Assembly (NCBI GenBank): GCA_964577825.1
Contig: CAZOBJ010000142.1
Coordinates: 1-6,477, forward strand
Direction of reading: 5' to 3'
From: CAZOBJ01 sp964577825
GTDB taxonomy: Bacteria > Planctomycetota > SZUA-567 > JAFGNG01
DNA: 6,477 nt
The position numbers and the translations under genes were made by a program. Of the stretch, positions 5,710 through 6,477 are shown one piece after another. The notes beneath the pieces were generated by a model. It made no database searches. It was not told where the DNA came from and worked only from the letters and a program-made list of their open reading frames with translations. Within the stretch, counting starts at the first letter, position 1; each line of letters begins with the position of its first letter.

Positions 5710-6477
5710 ACGCGGACTCGTCGAGCACGGCCACCCGCGGGCCCACGGGCGCCCAGACCCGCGGGTCCGTGGCGCGGAAGAGCGCGATCGTGGGCGCGCC
5801 GCATTGGGCCGCGAGGTGCGTGACGCCCGAGTCGTTGCCCGCGTACGCGGCCGCGCGCGCGAGCACCCCCGCGAGCGTCTCCAGGTCCAGGGGCGGCAGG
5901 AGCACGGTGCTCGGCGCCATCGCCGCCAAGCGCGCGCCCAGATCCGCGTCCGCCTCGCCCGCCACGACCGCGATCCGCTCGACCGGCCCTGAAGGGCACA
6001 GCGGCAGCTGCGCGCGGGCCCGCCCCGCATCCAGAAACGCGCGGGCCAGGCCCGCGAACACCGCCACGGGCGCGTTCTTGGCCCGGGAGCCGCTCCCCGG
6101 ATGCAGGACCGCGTACCGGCCGGCGCGCAGCCCGGCTGCGGCAAGCACGCGCTCTGCGCCCCGGTCGTCGCCATGCAGGGCCGGGGCGGGCGCCGAGGGG
6201 CCGTCCACCCTCGGGTCCAGGTCCATGGCCTGCGCAAGCCCCTGCCACAGGTGCGCGGCCGCGTGCAAGGGCGCACCGCTTCCCTGCGTCGGCCGCGCGG
6301 GGAAGAAGATCACCCGATCCGCCCCGAGCCGCCGAAGTGCGCGTTCGAGCGTCTGCGTCGGACGGCCGAACACCACGGCCCGGTCCACGCGTCCGAGCGT
6401 GTGCGCAACCGCCTCGGGCGCAGGCCCCTGCGCGTGATACAGCCACGCGGCCTCGGCCCGGTCCAGGTCAAAGACCG
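5687..6477 (-). CDS. Family 9 glycosyltransferase, ADP-heptose:LPS heptosyltransferase-like (partial, N-terminus off the right edge)
   Basis: It probably transfers a heptose or other sugar from a nucleotide donor to a lipopolysaccharide-core or similar envelope glycan at the cytoplasmic face of the inner membrane. The frame stays open to the right edge, giving 262 visible residues. The GTG at 6388 is internal, because homology-like sequence (VFDLDRAEAAWLYHA) continues upstream of it. The C-terminal Rossmann-like half carries the diagnostic motifs: AVLHPGSGSRAKNAP (visible residues ~122-136), then PLDLETLAGVLARAAAYAGNDSGVTHLAA with GNDSG at 213-217, and GAPTIALFRATDPRVWAPVG. FRATDP replaces the common FGPTDP. 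GT9 proteins are usually 320-350 residues, so roughly 60-90 are outside the window. The acceptor and donor sugars cannot be told from this. The TAG stop (5689-5687) overlaps the TAA of the convergent gene. The promoter is outside the window. Confidence 0.9.
   Translation of the reverse strand, partial: VFDLDRAEAAWLYHAQGPAPEAVAHTLGRVDRAVVFGRPTQTLERALRRLGADRVIFFPARPTQGSGAPLHAAAHLWQGLAQAMDLDPRVDGPSAPAPALHGDDRGAERVLAAAGLRAGRYAVLHPGSGSRAKNAPVAVFAGLARAFLDAGRARAQLPLCPSGPVERIAVVAGEADADLGARLAAMAPSTVLLPPLDLETLAGVLARAAAYAGNDSGVTHLAAQCGAPTIALFRATDPRVWAPVGPRVAVLDESAWRAHAGG

Noticed and set aside
3608..5992. A nearly 800-codon plus-strand open frame overlapping the methyltransferase and dipeptidase-like genes
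   Set aside because: Its product is a low-complexity Arg/Gly/Pro-rich string in a different frame from two genes with unmistakable motifs and good ribosome binding sites.
5687..6388. Start of the glycosyltransferase at GTG 6388
   Set aside because: The frame continues open to the window edge with plausible GT9 sequence, and the remaining 233 residues would be too short for the family. The true start is outside.
1..6477. Mobile element, CRISPR array, tRNA or rRNA
   Set aside because: No transposase or integrase motifs, no regularly spaced direct repeats, and no recognisable RNA gene were seen on either strand.

Overview
This is a very GC-rich window from what looks like a diderm (Gram-negative-type) bacterium. 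Two features suggest the Planctomycetota/PVC superphylum or a neighbouring phylum. One is a large protein that begins with two small zinc ribbons, followed by one membrane segment and a PQQ-like propeller. The other is an unusual M19-dipeptidase relative of a kind I recall from such genomes. The family-9 glycosyltransferase at the right edge fits a lipopolysaccharide-type envelope. This placement is an inference; no rRNA or other decisive marker is present.

Layout. Positions 1-2622 (minus) hold one uninterrupted partial gene of 874 visible codons that runs off the left edge: zinc ribbons, transmembrane helix, an alpha/beta region, a low-complexity linker, a helical region and a beta-propeller. 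Positions 2623-2859 are a divergent intergenic region with two back-to-back sigma70-type promoters, each with an exact TTGACA -35 box. To the right, adk (2860-3495) and a stand-alone homocysteine S-methyltransferase (3495-4379) overlap at a shared base and are probably translationally coupled. A 93-nt gap with a perfect 9-bp inverted repeat separates them from an M19-like (renal dipeptidase family) gene (4473-5690). That gene converges on, and overlaps at the stop codons with, a family-9 glycosyltransferase gene on the minus strand (5687-6477, partial at the right edge).

How the genes work together. adk and the methyltransferase probably form one transcription unit. A metabolic link is possible, because the activated-methyl cycle consumes ATP and yields adenosine/AMP and homocysteine, but this is inference. 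The dipeptidase-like gene may be read through from the same promoter, since I see no convincing promoter of its own. The propeller protein and the glycosyltransferase are separate units facing away from the window centre and truncated by its edges.

I see no mobile element, CRISPR array, tRNA or rRNA. The most notable item is the dipeptidase-like protein: it keeps the second half of the M19 active site but lacks the HxD and bridging-glutamate metal ligands. I see no clear multi-gene novel system here.
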